Below, piece by piece: positions 36,703 through 50,082 of a stretch of 64,000 nt of DNA; the stretch's first letter is position 1, and each line of letters starts with the position of its first letter. The stretch is from Diphasiastrum complanatum. Lineage: Eukaryota; Streptophyta; Lycopodiopsida; Lycopodiales; Lycopodiaceae. The position numbers and the translations under genes were made by a program. The notes under the pieces are model-generated. The model was not told where the DNA came from. It saw only the letters and a list, made by a program, of their open reading frames with translations, and did not search any database. The stretch covers positions 38,173,374 to 38,237,373 of the forward strand of contig CM055101.1 of the NCBI GenBank assembly GCA_029204225.1, read 5' to 3'.

Positions 36703-38640
36703 TTATATAGCATGAAGAGAAATCCTGTTTTTGATCTTGGTGACAGAAAACGGTTCTCGTCGCGCTACCGGATAGTAGTATGGATTGGTGCGCATGTAGG
36801 AGGGCACTTCAAGATACCGTGCCATGGATGTTTTGCTTTGTACGAAGAGCTGATGGCACCAGAGTGGTTGTGGATCCAAGAGCTTCACGTCTTGCTTATG
36901 GATTTTGCATTGGTCCAGATCTGGCAAGATGTAGCCGCCGTTTTCTTTTTGTGGTTGGATATTTCTTGGCAAATTCTTGAGATGCACGCAACTCCTTGTT
37001 CGATTCAATGGGCGTGATTCTATGCCGGATGGTTGGTGCTTCAGCTGCAATGGCATGTTCAGTTTGTGGATCAAATTCAGGTAATAGAGAAGGTGAAGGA
37101 TTAGTTGTAGCAATTTTTTGGGATTCGGGAGAAAATTGGCATTGGATGAATGGAATGTTAGTGGTGTCGATGGGATTAGAAACGGCGGAAGGAAAAAGGT
37201 AGTGTTGGGAGCCGATATCACCAGAGCCCTGTGGATTGGCTGGTGTTGGAGCTCCTTGCCCTTGGGTTTGCCTTGGAATGACGAGCCTTGAGCAGTAGGT
37301 GGAGGTTGCTGGAATCCTGCTTCATCTCCACCATTTGGTCCATCAAAGTGATGCCCGAAATCATAAAACTGGGTGTGCTCTACATGGATAGAAGGCATTG
37401 ACTGGGTAGTTGCCTTTAACCTTTCTTCTAGAGTGGCGATGTGCTGGTTAAGAGCCTCGACAAAAGTAGTGTATGATTGTTGTAGTTTAGTGTGTTGCTC
37501 CGTCGTGGCTTTCAACTTAGGCCACCACTGGAATTGGAGCTCCCTCGCTGGTGGTGCGAAATCATTAAAATCCATCAATTTCAACTGTTCTTTCATAGCG
37601 GAACATGCAACTTGTGCATCTGCTACGACCTTGTCCCTTTCGGTTGTAAGGTTGTCTATGACAGTTTGCATGTTGGAGAGCTTCAGTTGGAGCTGGTTCT
37701 AGAGGTGACCGAGCATTTTTTGTTGTTGTTGATTATAAGTGGTGAGGTTCTAAATTTGCTATTATTGTTGTTGTTTGTTTTTCGCCTCCAACCTTGCTTT
37801 TTCCTTCTGAAAATCTGCCATAGCACCATCATCAAATTATCTCAGGGTGTACTGTCCCCCTAGGGTGCCGAATAAATTATATTGGAGCTCATTCACCAAC
37901 CATACTGATTTTTGGGCTGCGAGGGGTAATTGCTCCCAAGGGCCAATGACGGGGAGTGTGCGGGTATAGTTGGAATATGGCATGGGGTTCAAAGGCAAAA
38001 AATCTGGAATGGGGAGAGAGGTGATTGTGGGATGAGAGGAGGTAATTGTGATATGAGCATACTCTGCCCCTATAGATATATTGGATAAGATATCAAGGGA
38101 TTTGGTGTCGTTCGTGCTGATTGCCTTCCCTTTCTGCTTCTTTGTGGGTGGTGCTGGTGAAACAGGTTCTACTATCAATTGTGAGGTGGCTCGCTTTCTA
38201 GTGCTCGGATAGATGTCGTCGAGCTCTTTGATAACAACGGCTGCTTGATGTCCCAACTATTTGATGACCAACATGTGGAGGAGATATCCACATTTGGTGG
38301 TTGGTTTCCTGACTTTTAAGGCCCCGCATAACTTGTCTGATACCTTTTCCGCCCACTTGTAGTTGTGAGTGGGATCATCCATGGTGAGGGTCAAGGAGAA
38401 GAGATCGCTTGGGGGGATGCGATCCATTTTGACTGTATGGACCTCGACCATAGTGACTAGGATTTCTAATGCCTCTCGGAGATGGGGATCTGTGAGAAGG
38501 TGAATAGCTATCCCGTCGTTGGTTTGGGCAATGAGTGAAGCCTCTCCATGAATTAATTCTAGATTCTTGCTACCAAGTTCATGCTGAAATTTTTCAAAAT
38601 TTTCAAAACTTCCCGAGCAATCTAGAATCATTACTATCAT
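36703..38640 (-). pseudogene. gag-like remnant, probably of the element with LTR 40209-40990
   Basis: Consecutive minus frames 38640-38257, 38256-37837 and 37671-36703 are separated by stops and read as one protein. The parts are ELGSKNLELIHGEASLIA and PLREALEIL-like helices, a basic PPTKKQKGKAIS linker, a Q-rich segment, a coiled coil (MQTVIDNLTTERDKVVADAQ) and a long P/Q-rich tail. No zinc knuckle or pol motif. Position and strand fit the interior of a gypsy element whose LTR is at 40209. Function not recognised. Confidence 0.4.
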
Positions 38641-39050
38641 GGCCTCTCACAACTCATCGCTCTTTCTCCACCGTCGTAAGGCCCCTAAGCCCTATTTAGG
38701 GAACATTTTCATGATTTTTATCAAAAATTATGTTGAGCAACTTATCTTGGCCAAGGATGTTCTTACGAACCTTGGCTTTGATCTGACATACTTCCTCGAT
38801 CAGCAGAGCAAGAGTTTGTTTCAAGCAGCCTACTCAACCTATTCAGATGAGTTCCAAACGTTCAAAATCACATCTAAGGGTGGCAGATCTACCATCATCA
38901 ACATCTCTCTTGAGCATCTATAGAGTATTGGATTTCCTAATCTGGGAGACATGATCCATGGCAAGGGTACTAGTTATGATGCCAAGTATTTCACCAAGTT
39001 TCTGACGGAGGACGGAAAAAGAATGCATGTCAGAGATGGTTGGAGGGAAT
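38639..39050 (+). pseudogene. unrecognised plus-strand ORF remnant
   Basis: 94 codons (38639-38923: MASHNSSLFLHRRKAP, VEQLILAKDVLTNLGFDLTY) continue past one stop as SIGFPNLGDMIHGKGTSYDA to about 39050. The composition is protein-like, but I know no family. It starts head-to-head with the minus-strand gag-like remnant, one base from its start, so one of the two frames may be a shadow or an inversion may lie here. Confidence 0.3.
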
Positions 39051-39100
39051 TAGTGGTGATGGTGGTGGATGTGGGTTGTGTTAGTAGTTGTAATGCAAAG

Positions 39101-39487
39101 TCATCTACATTTTACCACAGAGTCAAGTAGGGTGGAAGAACGTACAAGTGAGGGCTTTGGTGGAATTGTGGAATCAAAGCCCATGTTGAGAGCGAATGAG
39201 GGTGTGGAGGTAGTCGTAAATGGTGGGGGTGGTGGTGGAAGAGTAGTTGAGATAGCAAGTAAGGAAATTGGATCTGTGAAAGATGGCTGAGTGGACAGAA
39301 CCACGCCCACGGAACCAGAACCAGAAGTGCCTGCATCGAGTGAACTGCCTATTGCTACTGCTTGTCGATGTTGTTGGGCCTGGTGGAGTAAGGCCTCCTG
39401 TTGCGCTAGGACGTCCTTTGGGACTTGAGAGGGTTTCAAGCTTCCGATTTTGATTAGAAAAACACTGATCTGGCTATTTACTGACAA
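39101..39487 (-). pseudogene. Q- and P-rich gag-like remnant
   Basis: 128 codons with QVPKDVLAQQEALLHQAQQH and a poly-proline stretch. It lies between the presumed PBS at 40184 and the larger gag-like remnant, on the same strand. No motif recognised. Confidence 0.3.
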
Positions 39488-40183
39488 ATGTGGTACAATT
39501 AACCTTCGCCGACTTTATAGTGGATAAATCTGGCACAGATAAACATGTGGTAGAATTGGCGAAGGCTCTTTCTGACAAAAAATAGGCTTTTTGCAGCTTG
39601 GCGAGAGTAAAAATGGATTTTTTTGGAAGATCCTTATAGATCTACCCTTCCCCAAACTCACAAATGGTACCAACTTGGCAGTAGATAGATTTGAATCACA
39701 CTTATGCATAGTAAATCGACGAAGGTCTTTTTCTATATTTTTAGAATTTTTGGTGGCTTTTTGGTGTCTTTTCTGATGTTTTTGCAAATCTATTGGGAAT
39801 TAATCTTCGCCCTTCAATATGAAGGATCTATGAGTGAAACCAAAGCTTCGTGCAACTTGGCGAAGGTTTCCTATATGAGGATAGAAAGTTATCATATCTG
39901 ATGATGATTTTGCTGCCTTTCTGCTCAAATCTAACGTAATTGACCGATTTTTGTTGTTTTTTCTAGTTTCTCAGATCCAAATGGATTTAAAGAATGGTGA
40001 TCTGAAGAGCTATCGCTATTCAACAATCAAATTAGATTTCAAACAAGAAGAACCACTCAAATCAAGCAAAATCACCCTCAATCTAACCCTAAAATACAAT
40101 TTTACCCCTATTCATGCCAAAACAAGATGCCTAATGCAAGCTAACCATCAACCAAGCATGCTGCAATCTAAAAGAATTGGCAT
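39488..40183. other. leader-like spacer with GGCGAAGG repeats
   Basis: Four occurrences of a CTTGGCGAAGGT-like word between about 39570 and 39870. Otherwise no feature. Confidence 0.35.
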
Positions 40184-40204
40184 CGTTCCCCAAAAACGAC
40201 ACCA
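40184..40204 (-). promoter_or_regulatory. Tat/Athila-like primer binding site
   Basis: The minus strand starts TGGTGTCGTT and continues into GGGGAACG, 4 bp inside the LTR end. It resembles the TGGCGCCGTTG...GGGGA PBS region of plant Tat and Athila gypsy elements, with substitutions. Confidence 0.5.
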
Positions 40205-40208
40205 AAAT

Positions 40209-40990
<782 letters not shown>

Positions 40991-40999
40991 TTTAAGTCC

Positions 41000-41480
41000 C
41001 ACAATAAGGCCTAACCCATTTTGATTGGCTAGATTTCATACATTGCATCTAGACTAGCATATCTACGTTTATTGCTGAAGTACTAAGAAGTTAACATTTA
41101 GGACAAGTTGAGGGCAATTGGCCAAATGACATTTTGGAAGCTATAAATAGTTGTACTTGTATGGAAAAATAATCATCAAAGTTTCTTCCTGTGGTGAACT
41201 CATCTCTTTTGTTTCTATGTCCATCTCATGCATATTTCTCAAGTTATCTTACTTTCTAGTGTGTAGAATGTCATCTTTATTGTTGATATTGCATCCACAC
41301 ATGTGAAGGACAGTAGGCTGCTACTGTTGTACAAAAAAAGACAATACCTTACTAGATTTTAGTGCTTATGATCAGATCTTAGTGATTTGTGCAATTCTAC
41401 CATGCCTGAATTGATGATTTCTTTCTTGTAGCATCCAAAATTTGGTCAAGATCTTAGAGATCCATCAAGTATGTTTTGGA
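41000..41480 (+). repeat. copia LTR-like remnant
   Basis: Has CTATAAATAG near 41140 and a U5-like tail (GTGTAGAATG, CCACACATGTGAAGGACAGTAG, then GATCAGATCTTAGTG) that parallels 24180-24310 in order and spacing. It precedes a copia gag relic on the same strand. Boundaries not determined. Confidence 0.45.
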
Positions 41481-41509
41481 TGTAATTTTTTCACAATAGG
41501 TGATGAGTG

Positions 41510-41650
41510 AAGATTTCCAAATGAAGCGGACATCAAAGTATTCGACAAGAAGATGAGAAGAGCATTAACCTTCATCAATCTTTCGATGAAAGATCACATC
41601 ATTACCCACATTGGGCCACATAAGCGATGTTGTTACTCCAACTAAGTAGG
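41510..41650 (+). pseudogene. copia gag fragment, same family as the nested copia
   Basis: The plus strand reads NEADIKVFDKKMRRALTFIN, then LSMKDHIITHIG. This is nearly the same as the gag of the copia at 19243-19530 (NEADIKVFDKKMRKALTFIN, LSVKDHIITHIC). The similarity stops abruptly at about 41630. Confidence 0.85.
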
Positions 41651-43427
41651 TGATAGGGTTTTGAAAGTTTTTTTTTAGTAAATCTCTTAGGTTTGTGAAT
41701 GCCTTTAATATTTTATAACGTCCATTTGACTTGTACAATTCTAACAATATACAAAGGAAGATATGAGAGATCTAGTTCTATTAAAGGAGTTGATGTTGTC
41801 CTTTTCTATGAATGCAAATCTAAATTCATTTAATTGGAAGGCTAAGAATGTCAACGTGCTAGTCTTCAAGCATTTAAGGAGTGTTACAATCCCTTTGAAT
41901 TGAAATTCATACATTTGTTGGAGATACATTTACAAAACTATGTAGCAAGTCTTTTATTTAGATAGTTTAAAGCTATGTTATAAGCACTTGAAGTAGAGAG
42001 AAAGTGTTTGTTTGGAAATGCTAGATAAATTGGCTAGATAAGACATGCTTCAAGTTGGCTCCAACATCAACTTGTGACTGATCAACTTATTTGTATCAAA
42101 ATTGATTCCAAGTATTTGAATTTTTGTATTTTGACAAGGAGGCATGCTTGAAGTTTCTTTCATTTTGTTGTCATTTGGAAGTTTGTTGTTTTAGAGACTT
42201 TTTCATTGACAAGATAATTTGGATCCATCTTCACATGAAATGAGGACTTTAAGAAGTGTAGATTCTCAAGGTTATTGATGAAGCATGTGAAAATATAAGA
42301 GACTTAAATGCATGCATGAATTGACCTCCGGTTGACATTCTTAGCCTTCCAAATGAACCTATGAACTCATTTAGTAGCACTCATGAACTCATGCCAATGT
42401 TGCAGCCAAAATTTTGAAGAATTTGTCCAAGTAGTCATTGGAGGATTTTGTGTTTTGGAACAATGATATAAGTTGTAGTATGTGACAAAGTCTTGCACAC
42501 TTTTGAGTTTTGGTTTTCATGGTATTAATAGTAAATTAGATTTTTATAATCCTAAGATAGTGATGCATATTTTGTTTTATGTTGTCTCATTCTTATTTGA
42601 TGTTGTTCTACGTGTATTATGGTATGTAGTTTTTGTTTTATGCTATTGATTTATTGGTGATTGTAGTTTAGTTTTGTGATGTCCTATCTTTGTATTGCAG
42701 TCTTGCTATCGTGAGAGAACTAATGTAAAATTGATGTTATTGTACTATCAACTTGACAAGCAATATGGATGAACATGGTGACAAGGCATGCAATATTTAA
42801 TATGCTAATTGCTAATAAGGTTACCAAACACTAGATGGCTGTATATAAAGCGTATCTTCCTACTTCATCAATTACAAAGCGGTGTAATTTTTCAGTAACA
42901 CCCAATTTGACGATATGAATGTTTTGAAGGTCACGTACTCGACTAATTAGTAAGTGCAGATATACTATTCTTTAAACAGGATAAGAATCCAGGTTGTCTT
43001 GCTTCACTCAAAATAAAAAAATGTTGCTTACATGGTCTGCGTTCTACCCAACATTGAAGTTTTCGGCTTACCCATCTCGTAAAGGGGTACAAGCCTAGAA
43101 AAACCTCCAAGTTTAACAAGTGAACATCATCATATAGTCAACCGTCCGCGTACACGAGACAAACCAACGATTTGAAATACTAACGCAAAAAATTCATGAG
43201 AGCTAGATTACCTTACAGCTCTAAATATTTGTGCGGCTGATGATGAACAAACAAAGGATAAATGTTTAAAGCCTGGAAGTGTTTTCAAAATCCCATAATA
43301 AAGTATCAGCTCTAAGAGTTATGCCTTTCTTTGTCTCCCATAATCAAATCGCCATACGAATGACATCCTTCCTTGCATCGCATTCTGATCGAAGAATATG
43401 ATCTTTGCAATAATTCACGTAATGTGA
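41651..43427. other. intergenic DNA and SWEET 3' flank
   Basis: Nothing recognised. The right end should hold the 3' UTR of the minus-strand SWEET gene, whose stop is at 43428-43430. Confidence 0.4.
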
Positions 43428-46153
43428 TTAACAACCTGGCGAACGTTGTTTTGTTTTGTCATTGTTCTGAGCAGTAACGTCCAAATCGTTCGACTCCGAA
43501 GGGCGACCTTGTGATGCCATTCCATTATGATAGTTTGCGTAAAGTCCTAACTGTGCCGCTCCTAGAAGGCATCCAAGTCCATTCGGAATCTACAGTACAT
43601 CCAGCACTTATAAGTTAACCAACTATAGCCATCCTAAAAAGTCTAATTCTTCTCCAGATACTGTTGTGGCTTAGGAGATTTCAACATTTATTTGTGTTCT
43701 ACTTTCCAGGCAGGAACTTTGAAGCTTGGTGCATTGGGAAGTAAAACTGTAGCTAGCTAATAAAAGACTTGTACAACGTGAAATAGAATAGCAGTATTCA
43801 CAAGCTTAGTCAAATGGACAGAAACAGATTGCTGAAGTACACTTCAAATTTTTTTTGAAAGAATTCGGGATTGAACATCTCCAAAGAGCCGCAGTCTGAT
43901 CAGAATTATTCATATACTTTATCTTCTGGTTCAGAGCTAATACTATTTAATTACATGCCTACACAGCATTTTACCTTTGGTTTATAGCTAACTTTACCCT
44001 GAGAGCTTATCTCAATACTATTGGTCTACCTTCTAGACATCAAAATTCAAATTGTACCTGTCACTCGTTTCCATTTATTCAGCTATGATAAATCCTTAAA
44101 GTATAACAGGGATGCTTACAATAATGAACTTGTCTTTCTTCAGCGCTCCATAGGATGTCCACAATATTGCATTAAAAAAGCTGCAGATAGACAACAGAAA
44201 AGGCATGTACTCCACACTCCTCGTTGTGATCACCAATCTCTGCAGGATCAATATGAGAAGTTCGAAGTCACCTTAGAAATCGGCACCCTTGTATTGCTTC
44301 TGGTAAAGATCAATGAAAGCGACAAGCAAAGCGGAGCAATATGCTTACTTACGGCCTAAATTTTTAAGCACGACAGCAGGCTTGTGACTATAATACTTTA
44401 GACCCAAAAGCAACAAGGTCGACATTTCGAGTCGATACGCAAGAATAAGTACTAACGTAATCACAGATTCAAACTAATCAATTTCATGAGTGTTCTTCAT
44501 ACATTTGGATGTGCAATAGGAAAGCTCTGATTCTAAATGATAATGTCACTTTTTCCCAAAACTCTCTTATGTACTCGACTATATTAGGCGGTTTTGAAAG
44601 TGGTTCTAGTTTCTTTCTATGTATAGTTTGAACCTGAAAAATCTGAAAGGGCGTCGTTACTGCTTAGTGTGACTAAGAACATTAGCTGAGAATAGCATCT
44701 CATCGTAACAGAAAATATCTAGAAGCAAAGAACTCCTATCAGTAGCGCTGAAAATTTAGTTACTGACAAATAAAAGGTCCCAGATTCAAATCATTGTAAG
44801 ATGAACCTGAATACGTATAAGGCACAGTAGCTTCACATAGCAATCTATTAGCATGTACGAGACAACATGAATGAGCGACTAAACATTGAACAACCAACTG
44901 CACCATCGGCTGATGAACAAAGAAGCCTTATAATGAGACTCAAGTCTATTAAAGATCAACTACGATATAAGTGCACTGTGCCATTGTAGTACGTCGGTAT
45001 TTAGGTAGGCATATTCTAAGTAACATGCCAGAGCTAGAGAAACCTTTCGTGGTTTCGTGCATATGTTCCTGGTGCAGGACTTTGACGAAAAGATAAGTAA
45101 AACTTATATTATTTCTATAAGGTTCAAGCACATACATTCGAATTTCTTAGAGAATTAACTTCTCATGCAAGGACCAATAGCTTGTTCTGATTTCTATCTT
45201 GCTTGGCTTTGCTTGTATTATAAGTCTCAAGCCGTGCAACGATGACTAGAGTTGGCAAGAAAAAGTAAAGATGAGCATACCATGACCAAAAGTGGTGAAG
45301 CGTACATTAATGTACCAATAACGACGCAGACCGAGCCTACGAAAATAGCTCGATCATGCCTCGGAAACTCTGCTATTGTGACCGCCACTATGGTAACACA
45401 GAATGCCAGGATTCCCGATACTAATAAGAAAATGACTGCCTGCAATGTTCAACTAATTACTTTTAGGCACTAAACTGATATCGTCGTTTATTACAAAAGC
45501 TTTCTGAAACTGTGAAAAGTAGTTCTGAGCATGAATGAAAGACAATGATTGTAATGGATTCTTGACTATTACTTCAACTCCAAGCACCTTAAATGACTTT
45601 GACATCAATTCCACGTGAGTTAGTGTTTCAACATTTAACAGGTCATCAATAACTTGATTATTTGCATCACCTGTCTTCAATTTGTGAAATTGTCATTCTA
45701 ATATACATGCGAAACCTTTAGGTAACTAGTAAGTACCTTCTTCTTTTTCGGAGCAAAAACTAAATAGATGATTAGATAGATGGACTCGAGTGCACTCCCG
45801 GCCCCATTTATTGACACCACGAGCACATTATGAGAAGTTATCATCGGAAGTCCATAAAACAACCACAGTAAGCAGTTCAACAAAGTGCACACGTAAGGGA
45901 TAGCCGAAAATGAGCCCGTTGATTTTCTCTTGCATATCCTCCAAAATGTAGCCCTGCACAGAATTACATTTCATGATAGGCACACTTGCTTCTTAAGGTT
46001 TATTTATCTCGTGCTATGCTGCCAAAAGAAGCCTACTCCACATACTCGAAACATTAAGCTTTATTACTGGAGCGTACTTCGATAGGTTGCTGGTCAATAG
46101 TTATATAATTTAACTCAAAGCCGAATCACAAAGAAGCCCGACCTGAACACGTT

Positions 46154-46220
<67 letters not shown>

Positions 46221-46947
46221 GAGAAATTTGTGCTCACATGGGCGACAAGAACATCACCATTGACGTAATATTTCCTGCATCAGCAACAAAATCGTCACCA
46301 TGAGTTTTAGATTTTAAAACGTTCATTGTTGAAGAATCTACAGCTTGCAGTTGGCAATAAATCTTGCGTTAGCATCATCCATATTTTGTAAGTTATGAAT
46401 AAAAACCTACCGCATTCAGGCCAACACACTTTCGCCTTATCAGTCTAGCTTATCCACGAACTTTTGAGAATGCTTTGAAGATATTGTTAGCTACGAAAGG
46501 CCCGTTGGAAAATTTATGTGACTTAAGTTGGGTATAACTTCCTTTATCGAAGTTATAAGGGACATTAATAGAAGTTAAGCTAGTCATTAGTCAATGTCTT
46601 AACCCGACTTCCGACGCCATCACTACAATTGTGTGCAATACATATAATTAGGATAAGCTACCTATTCTATAATATTCTGGAACTTGCGAGATATTATAAT
46701 GTCAAAAGATGAGCCCAACAACATCAATAATCATATAGAATCTCATAAATAGCGGCCAAAGTCAAGCCATGTGGCATGTGTCTTCTCATTAGTAATAAAT
46801 CAGAAGAGCAACTTTCGATCTGGATTTAGGTGCCATGGTAACGCATTTTGACAACATCAATTAAAATTTCACCAATATACAGAAACAGTCAGAGGTAACT
46901 GCCAAACCTATCACTCCTAGTATGAAGCGGATAATGTCGTCGTCCAT
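43428..46947 (-). CDS. SWEET: SWEET (MtN3/saliva) sugar transporter, six exons
   Basis: Exons are 46947-46908, 46274-46238, 45953-45737, 45439-45281, 44239-44120 and 43589-43428 (40, 37, 217, 159, 120 and 162 nt), all with GT/AG ends and consistent phases, giving 244 aa. The start is MDDDIIRFILGVIGN. Two MtN3 repeats are visible: MFLSPMATFWRICKRK with IPYVCTLLNCLLWLFYGLP, and LMYASPLLVM with TTRSVEYMPFLLS. Prolines P25, P45, P147 and P164 and pocket residues N75, W178 and N194 line up, with a constant offset of two, with those known in AtSWEET1. SWEETs are seven-helix facilitators moving hexose or sucrose down gradients across the plasma membrane or tonoplast. The subclade (I or II) and substrate cannot be fixed by eye. 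No damage seen. Confidence 0.93.
46156..46217. repeat. (CT)31 microsatellite in SWEET intron 2
   Basis: Perfect CT tract of about 62 bp on plus (GA in the transcript), 21 bp downstream of the donor of the 37-nt exon 2. Confidence 0.95.
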
Positions 46948-48360
46948 TGAAACTGATTACGACAGATAAGTATACTCGGGTCCCGTGTCTCTGATTCGTA
47001 TAATCTTCAGAGGACAAGGCGATTCTTCAAATCCTTTTTAATGTCAACACTAGTAGAACTGACGCCAACAAAGTTATGAACGCAATAGGCTGCATGTGTA
47101 ATCACCTAATTCCTGCATGTACGATTCGACAAGAAGAATAAGGATCGCTAAACACATCTGCTGAGGAGAATGCAAACTTGGTATGTGATTTCAAGACCAT
47201 GATAACAGACTGGCTCCAAAAATTCCATGAGCGAAATAGGATGCATATGTAGCTTATTTCCTGCTCGTGCGATTTCGATAACAAAAAATGGCCGCTTATA
47301 AGCCTACGCTGATGATCAGAGAGCACACTTTGTACGTAAATTCTTGATTTTATTCATCACAAAACATGAGGGTTAAGGAAGAATCTCAATCTAAAATGTT
47401 GTACCATAGCAATGCCGAGGTCGAGATGGTTCTGTAATACCAAGAAAGAGCTACACAAGATGTTCTAGAACAGGATGAAATTCTTGCCGATAACATAGCG
47501 CTGCAGAAATCCACGGAGCATGCATTTGAAGTTTTTGCTAAACGCACTGTAAGGTAAAAGCAAATTTGATCTGTCTTCTTGCAGCTCCATCGTCTTTGTG
47601 AGGAAGTCCCCAGACGACGAGAACCGTGCTTAGCTACAGCTTGCAGCTAATAGAACCCGAGGTGCACTGTACTGGCCAAGGAACTAAGTGATTCAGACTT
47701 TGGGTAGACACTGAAATTAGCTAAAACATTGAAAGTTTAGGCAGCCAATTACTAGGGGTCATTACGATCGTATGCAATCTTTTGGCTGAAAATTAAACCT
47801 ACCACATCCACAAATTAATTGTACTATCGTGAATGTTGAAAGTTGAAACCTTATGAGCGGGTACTCGTCGTTGTATTGCTGAGAGAGCTTGCATCCCACA
47901 TAGAAGAAAAATTAAAGAAAGACAAAAGCAGCTGCAAAACGCCGGGGCAAAACGAAGCATTACCGATCACGCTTTCTGGGGTAATCTGATCAGATGAGCA
48001 TTGATCTCAAATATTCACGTCCGTTGGGATGTTGGGAGCGTGAGGACGTTGATAGTTACGCAGAGGATAAAGTTAGTTATAGACCGTGGATATGTGGTGC
48101 TCGTAGTTATTCCTTTTTTAGAATCTGGTTTTACCTCGCATTTCTCAAGACTGGTGAGTTTTCCCTTTCCAGCCTTCACCTTGCAGTCCTATTAAAATTT
48201 GCTATGAAAATCTAAGTCCCTTTTTTTTTTAAAGGGTTCTTAATTGGCATGAGGAGTGATAGAGGACAGGTATCACATTTTCACACATTTTCATAGGCTC
48301 TGAACACATATGTTGAGAGCCATAGCGCACAGTTGAAGGGTTGAAGGGCCAATTACACCC
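46948..48360. other. SWEET 5' flank, no other gene seen
   Basis: Should contain the SWEET promoter on the minus strand. Short plus frames near 48000 have no motif. I see no element I can delimit. Confidence 0.4.
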
Positions 48361-48487
48361 GATAGCGGGACGTGAGCAGGCCCGCTACCCTCTACCAGGC
48401 AGCCTTCAACGCACCTCATCGCAGGGCAACTCGGTGCATGAAGGCTGCATGCTACAGCCGGTAGCGGGCCTGCTCACGCCCGCTACC
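48361..48487. repeat. long GC-rich inverted repeat (hairpin)
   Basis: Left arm 48361-48408 and right arm 48439-48487 are imperfect reverse complements around a 30-nt loop. Both strands of the arms read CGTGAGCAGGCCCGCTACC, and the inner ends are CAGCCTTCA and TGAAGGCTG. Weak pairing (GCCAATT with AATTGGC) may extend it outward. It stands out from the AT-rich surroundings. Confidence 0.85.
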
Positions 48488-48784
48488 TAGTTCATTTCGT
48501 GCTACTTGCAAAATTGGCTCACCAAATTTGGTATAGATTGGTTGATGGACTTTGCAAATTCTTCATGAGGACTATAAGTGAGGAACTTTTTTAGGGTATG
48601 GCTTTGAAGTCACAAATACGAAATCACAAGATTAACAAAATCTATGAAGAAAACCAAAAAAAAGCACAAGATCAATTGAACTCCGAGAAATCGTCAACTA
48701 GTTCAATTGTTTATTTTTCGGTCAAATGGAGTCCAAACTTGTACATATGGTAGTACATCAGATTTTTCACATGTGTGTAGATGA

Positions 48785-49720
48785 TTAGAGATTAACTCCA
48801 ACAAGTTCCTCCAATCTCCATGTGTCATTCTTTATAAGAGCTTGATAGTCAAGATCCATTGCTTGGATCCACTCCTCTTTTTGTCTCGCTTCATTTACAC
48901 ATGTAGGTTCATCAAAAGAGGTTAGGAAAGCATAGTTTGTACCACCAACAACTTGCTTACCTTTTTCATCATAAGTGAGCCTCAAAGGTTGTTGACTTTG
49001 CCTTGATGTCCTCCTTCGATTTTGATTTGAAGTAGGCTCTTCAACATCAACATCCAAAGCATCATAAATGTCATCAACATCAAGAATGTTAGATCCAATG
49101 TCCACACCACCACTTGAAGAAAATTTTGAAAAGTATCCCTCGTAAAAAATGACATCTCTTCCAATGACCACTTTCTTAGTTGAGGGTATAAAAAATCTGT
49201 AAGCCTTGCTCACCTCATTACAACCAACAAATATACATTTCTTTGAAGATGGATCCTCCTTTGTCCTATCATCAAGAATAATGATGATATAGAAAATGCA
49301 TCCAAATTTTTTGAAAAACTTGACACTTGGCCTTCTACCAAACAAGACTTAAACTTGGGATTTTCCCATCCAAAAAACACTTGGCCATCTATTGCATAGA
49401 AAATTAGCACACAACAAAGCTTGATACCAAAAGGATTTAGGAAGATTTGCACCTTACGTCATGGATTGGGCTCCTTCACATAAGGCTCTATTCTTCCTCT
49501 CGACCACTCCATTTTGTTGTGGTGTCCTTGGGCTTGTGTACTCCCTCTTGATCCCATTTGCATCACAAAATGCTGTGAACTTGGTAGAAATGTACTTATC
49601 ACCATTGTCACTCCTCAAGCACTTGATCTTTGTAGAAAATTGGACCTCCCTTGCAATTTTGAACTTGACAAAGACATCAAACACCTCATCTTTAGTAGAT
49701 ACACCCAACAAAATCTACTA
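48785..49720 (-). pseudogene. copia integrase-RT linker fragment
   Basis: The frame 49711-49454 has the integrase end (KIKCLRSDNGDKYI, PRTPQQNGVVERKNRALCEG). After a frameshift, 49345-48785 has FKKFGCIFYIIIILDDRTKE, FVGCNEVSKAYRFFIPSTKK, GRDVIF and the RT start EEWIQAMDLDYQALIKND. It is the same subfamily as the plus-strand copia at 34136-35100 but inverted. Both ends are cut and no LTR was seen. Confidence 0.85.
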
Positions 49721-50082
49721 AAATCATCAATTATGATCAAACTAGTTGAATCTTTCACACTCCCTCTTCAACTAGTTTTAGCTCTACAATGTCTGTCTCT
49801 GATTACTTGCATAATGAATTGATTACAATGATCAACTATATACAATTTTTCATATGTGCAGATGCATGTACAAGAGAAGATGGCATGGAGCCATTGTGCC
49901 ATCAGGAAGATCATGGAGGCTGCTATCATTGTCAAGTTAGTTGCACAGTATAGGCAAGTGAGCGTGAGGAGGCTTTAACTATTTGATCATTGAACAAGTC
50001 GTTGATGTGGCCATCCAATTTGGGATAGTTAATAAGCCAATTTGTCGGACATGTCGAGTAAGTTGATATGTCGGACTTCCCC

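Noticed and set aside
44021-44359. 112-codon plus-strand ORF, also 45252-45473
   Set aside because: Antisense of SWEET exons 5 and 4; the minus strand has conserved transporter motifs and splice sites.
46380-46440. Possible donor GCG/GTAGG as SWEET exon 1 end
   Set aside because: The preceding residues do not resemble the SWEET first helix.
47940-47990. Alternative first exon for SWEET (a frame ending in VIG before GTAATG)
   Set aside because: It has no ATG in frame and a stop just upstream. The exon at 46908-46947 has ATG, a correct phase and better motif match.
48361-48487. Calling the hairpin a miRNA gene
   Set aside because: No small-RNA evidence, and arms of this length also fit foldback transposons; kept only as an inverted repeat.
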